32,333 nt of DNA from a virus, in the IMG/VR virus record IMGVR_UViG_3300042197_003782, positions 1 to 32,333 of that record; one strand, given 5' to 3'. The notes under the pieces were generated by a model that did not search any database, was not told the origin of the DNA, and saw nothing but the letters and a program-made list of their open reading frames with translations. Shown here in pieces: positions 29,803 to 32,333 of this stretch. A program made the position numbers and the translations under genes. Every line of letters starts with the position of its first letter. Within the stretch, counting starts at the first letter, position 1.

Positions 29803-29827
29803 AAAAAAGGCGCCCCCGTGGACGCCT
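29803..29827 (-). terminator. Rho-independent terminator
   Basis: On the (-) strand, an 8-bp stem AGGCGTCC/GGGCGCCT (one G-T pair) with loop ACGG, then six T. It stops transcription from the 29846-30658 gene, so the polymerase needs its own promoter or read-through. The stem shares a GCCCCCGTGG core with the terminator at 24005. Confidence 0.8.
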
Positions 29828-29845
29828 CAGTTTACTTGTTTACGG

Positions 29846-30658
29846 TCAAAAATGGATAACGGACGATCGTGACCTGACACGCTGACTCCAGCGCATCGAA
29901 ATGTAACTAGTGAGATCTCCCCAGTGATTTGCCACGGCAAGACCTGATTCGGAGAGCTCAATTAGATATACTGTACGTCTCAGTAATTCGACGTTAGCGG
30001 TGCTGTCGCGGTCCTTGGCGCCGTATTCTGTAGTTTTGTCGGTTATCGCTAAACCCCATTCGGCCAACAAAGCGAGACCGTCCCGAAGAGCTGTGTATAC
30101 GGGCGAGGCGTGGTAGCACTCTGACCGACTTATTCCTGGTGCCTTCGCAACCGGCCTGTAATTTCCCTCGGCATCTTTTATAAATCCTTTAAAACAATCA
30201 GAATCTGCGCTAATTGTTCCGAGGTAAGCCAACTCATTAACTGTTGATACCGCAATTTCACGTAGTGTTTTTTTATCTTTGTATTTCAGTGAAGATAAAA
30301 TCATTGCCGCACCAACGCTTTTAAGGCTATCTAAACTAATTAGTTCTGATATGGCTTCTGATGGGTCATTAATTTCTTTTACGGGACTAATGTCGCTAAT
30401 TCGTTGAATCTCTTCGCCAGAGCGACGCCGTTTGACTGGCTCGATTCCTTCAATCGCAAACTTTGCAGCTAACTTTGCAAGTGTTGGATTTTTCTGTTGT
30501 ACACTTAGTGAAAAGAGTTTTTCTGCATTGATCCTTGATGGCTTGATGTGATCGAGAATGTCAATAACGATTGATGGAGTGCTTTCTGTTACTGAAAACA
30601 AAGCTGAGGCTTCAGCATTGTCGAGTGCTGTATCGCCAAGTTTGAAAAGGACTTTCAT
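29846..30658 (-). CDS. Hypothetical protein of the replication block
   Basis: 270 residues, ATG at 30658. No Shine-Dalgarno sequence; the leader is instead pyrimidine-rich (TTTCCTCCC). Mostly helical: NPTLAKLAAKFAIEGIEPVKRRR, SEAISELISLDSLKSVGAAMIL, LREIAVSTVNELAYL, then an EWGLAIT region and a basic, GC-richer C terminus (SMRWSQRVRSRSSVIHF). The 3' part is noticeably more GC-rich than flanking genes. No catalytic motif recognised. The strong terminator at its end suggests high expression. Confidence 0.6.
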   Translation of the reverse strand: MKVLFKLGDTALDNAEASALFSVTESTPSIVIDILDHIKPSRINAEKLFSLSVQQKNPTLAKLAAKFAIEGIEPVKRRRSGEEIQRISDISPVKEINDPSEAISELISLDSLKSVGAAMILSSLKYKDKKTLREIAVSTVNELAYLGTISADSDCFKGFIKDAEGNYRPVAKAPGISRSECYHASPVYTALRDGLALLAEWGLAITDKTTEYGAKDRDSTANVELLRRTVYLIELSESGLAVANHWGDLTSYISMRWSQRVRSRSSVIHF

Positions 30659-30734
30659 GGGAGGAAAGACATGACCAAGGCAAGCTAAACAGTCTTTTTA
30701 GTAATGCAGGTTATTTTAATATTTTTTTAAGTAT

Positions 30735-31175
30735 TTATTTCGTCGTTTGGTAACACAGTCTATCGTGAAAATCATTTAATGCTTCTGTGCTCATATTCCA
30801 TTCGATTATTTGGTTGGCCAGCTGCTCTGACATAAGGTCAAAATCATCATCTGATAAAAGTAATAATTCGTCTATTTGTTTAAGCGTGGCTAAGCCATAA
30901 TGTTTTTTAAAATACGAAGTTAATGTTAGTGAGTGTTCAATCAACTCATTTTTAGTATTTATTTTTGTCAAATTAAAAACATTGTGCTTAGTAATAAACA
31001 ATATGTGTGTGGAGTTTAATTTAAATGTTAATGTATTTAAGTCAATTAAATTTACACCAATATAAATATTTAATAAGATTGATAAAATCCATTGTTCTAA
31101 ATCACATCTTTTTTTTTCAGGGGAATAATCAAATATAATTTTTTTTATATCTTCTAAATCTTTTACTCTGTCCAT
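30735..31175 (-). CDS. Hypothetical acidic/helical protein
   Basis: 146 residues from ATG at 31175; a TTG at 31187 would add four but lies deeper in the upstream gene. The ATG gives a 13-base overlap with that gene's stop. Helical throughout (DLEQWILSILLNIY, LKQIDELLLLSDDDFDLMSEQLANQII), strongly AT-rich, with an Asp cluster (SDDDFD). No membrane helix long enough, no known motif. Function unknown. Confidence 0.55.
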   Translation of the reverse strand: MDRVKDLEDIKKIIFDYSPEKKRCDLEQWILSILLNIYIGVNLIDLNTLTFKLNSTHILFITKHNVFNLTKINTKNELIEHSLTLTSYFKKHYGLATLKQIDELLLLSDDDFDLMSEQLANQIIEWNMSTEALNDFHDRLCYQTTK

Positions 31176-31351
31176 GTATCTGACCAATAACAGACTCCAT
31201 TCAAAATTTTATTGCAAACTTTAATAGATCCATCATCGGTATTCAACCACAAATCTCCTAACTTTGCAGTTTTAGGTGGTTTACAGATGTTTTCATAATA
31301 TTCTATTATGTTTTGTATTTCTTCATTATCTTTTTGTCTATCTATTTTCAT
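31163..31351 (-). CDS. Small protein with a single tail-fibre-type W-repeat
   Basis: 62 residues, ATG at 31351. After a charged helical N terminus, residues 29-62 read AKLGDLWLNTDDGSIKVC and, after a loop, CYWSDTW. This is the same G-(D/T/S)-(L/I)-W-x-(D/N)-T-x-x-G-x-(L/I)-x-V-(n)-W-(S/Y)-(D/E) pattern that occurs three times in the fibre protein at 4189-5568. Here it stands alone in the early/replication block. Two cysteines flank the loop. Function unknown. Confidence 0.6.
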   Translation of the reverse strand: MKIDRQKDNEEIQNIIEYYENICKPPKTAKLGDLWLNTDDGSIKVCNKILNGVCYWSDTWTE

Positions 31352-31375
31352 AAATTGTTTTTATTAATACACATA

Positions 31376-32333
31376 TTATCTTATAGATTTTTGAAACAAA
31401 TCAACTGACGACGTATCGTCATGAATGTTGACTAAAAATACTTCATCACTAAATTCATGCAAAACTTGTGGTCTTTGTCCTATGCAAAAAGAGTTCCATT
31501 GAATTTCTTTTTCGTCTTTAAATGCGTTTAAACGGCGAATAAACGAATCCGGAACATTGGAGTCTCCGTCTGTAATCATCAAGAAATCGGCTTTTGGATC
31601 AATTTCTACCTCGCTAAGCACGTGGCTTATCACACTGGAAAAAGAAGTACCTCCTTTTGTCATCCACGTCATAACGAAATCAATCAAACTTTTATTATCA
31701 TTTTGATCAGGTTTGATAATAACGCTGTCTTGTATAACTGAATCAAATAAATGTATTTGCAGCTCTCTGCGCTGTTCTAAACATTCTTGAGCTATAACAT
31801 AGGTTATTGCTTTGCTCCAAATTTCGGGTTGTCCTGCCATAGATCCGCTAATGTCTATGTACATAACAATCGGTCCTTTATTTAATTCATTAGTCTTTGC
31901 TTCATAATCTTTAGTTAGAAGTGTTTTTTGTGCATATTTGATAGCAAAAAGAGCTTGTCCGACTTTATCTCCAGCCAAAGCAAGTTCAACAGGATAAGCA
32001 TTTTTTACATCATCTGAGAATTTTATCGCAACTACATCACTGTAATTACTTTGTGCTTTTTTTGCACGCTTTCGGTTTGCCCAAGCACGCTTTAGAGCAC
32101 CAATTTTTTTTATTAGATTATTTAAATTTTTATTGTTTTTAAGTTTTTTAGCAAGATTTAGTTTTTCGTGGAGATCATTAGTCTTTGTTTTGGTCCCAAT
32201 ATTGTCTCCAGCTAATACTTCTAATGTCTCATTAAGTTCGTTTGCTTCTTGATTAACTTTATCGATTGCTTTTTCGAGTGCAGGTTTAAGTTTGTCTGCA
32301 ATTTGTTGAAATTGTTGTTCAAGTTGCTTGCCT
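31376..32333 (-). CDS. VWA-domain protein, ViaA/CoxE-like, 5'-truncated by the window edge
   Basis: The frame is open to the right edge; 318 residues are visible and the start lies outside, so the internal TTG at 31978 is not the start. The N-terminal part is a charged helical region (ALEKAIDKVNQEANEL, NLNNLIKKIGALKRAWANRKRAKKA) like that of ViaA/CoxE proteins. The VWA domain follows with an intact MIDAS: IDISGSMAG (DxSxS), KGGTSFS (Thr) and ITDGDSN (Asp). Such proteins usually pair with a MoxR/RavA/CobS-type AAA+ ATPase. If conserved, that ATPase gene should lie just outside the window. Confidence 0.8.
   Translation of the reverse strand, partial: GKQLEQQFQQIADKLKPALEKAIDKVNQEANELNETLEVLAGDNIGTKTKTNDLHEKLNLAKKLKNNKNLNNLIKKIGALKRAWANRKRAKKAQSNYSDVVAIKFSDDVKNAYPVELALAGDKVGQALFAIKYAQKTLLTKDYEAKTNELNKGPIVMYIDISGSMAGQPEIWSKAITYVIAQECLEQRRELQIHLFDSVIQDSVIIKPDQNDNKSLIDFVMTWMTKGGTSFSSVISHVLSEVEIDPKADFLMITDGDSNVPDSFIRRLNAFKDEKEIQWNSFCIGQRPQVLHEFSDEVFLVNIHDDTSSVDLFQKSIR

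Overview
This window is part of the genome of a tailed, double-stranded DNA phage (Caudoviricetes). No host gene, rRNA, tRNA, insertion sequence or CRISPR array was seen. The gene set fits a virulent phage of picocyanobacteria: three collar/short-tail-fibre-type modules, long alanine-rich 14-residue-repeat fibres, a PF13759-type 2OG-Fe(II) oxygenase, ThyX, a D5-type primase-helicase, and a family A DNA polymerase with exonuclease domain. Two copies of the cyanobacterial HIP1 octamer GCGATCGC (16572, 24670) give weak support. The host call is inference. The window is AT-rich and densely packed, with many ATGA, TGATG and TAATG overlaps.

Layout. (1) 2-837 (+): end of a structural gene block, first gene cut by the window edge. 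(2) 3560-797 (-): a block of small regulatory or nuclease-like genes (HNH-like zinc protein, winged helix, excisionase-like protein, a Dam-like methyltransferase with an altered active site). (3) 3561-3947: a divergent control region with palindromes. (4) 3948-12364 (+): tail fibres and decoration proteins. These include two shaft proteins, each with exactly 29 in-register 14-residue repeats and a 17-residue tail, and three fibre proteins ending in the same IGLIxxLS/T motif. (5) 12361-18692, mostly (+): 2OG oxygenase (-), HNH nuclease, holin-like gene (-), a run of small basic proteins that includes a DUF5872-like protein apparently split in two, a two-domain endolysin, a GC-rich ribbon-helix-helix gene, a second HNH protein and thyX. 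(6) 32333-18684 (-): replication and metabolism. This holds a ViaA/CoxE-like VWA protein cut by the right edge, DNA polymerase, an SSB-like protein, a PD-(D/E)XK nuclease, a second degenerate methyltransferase-like protein, the primase-helicase and a membrane protein with a winged-helix-like domain. Four hairpin-plus-T-run terminators divide the (+) and (-) blocks into transcripts.

How it works together: the (-) right block makes and processes DNA (helicase-primase, polymerase, SSB, nuclease), while ThyX supplies dTMP. The (+) central block builds the adsorption apparatus and lyses the cell. The small left (-) block probably controls the switch. The points most worth a second look are the paired 29-repeat shafts, the split DUF5872-like gene, the two methyltransferase-like genes that have lost the NPPY-type motif, the tail-fibre-like repeat found alone in the early block, the recurring LAGxxLG motif in four small proteins, and the horizontally acquired RHH gene.
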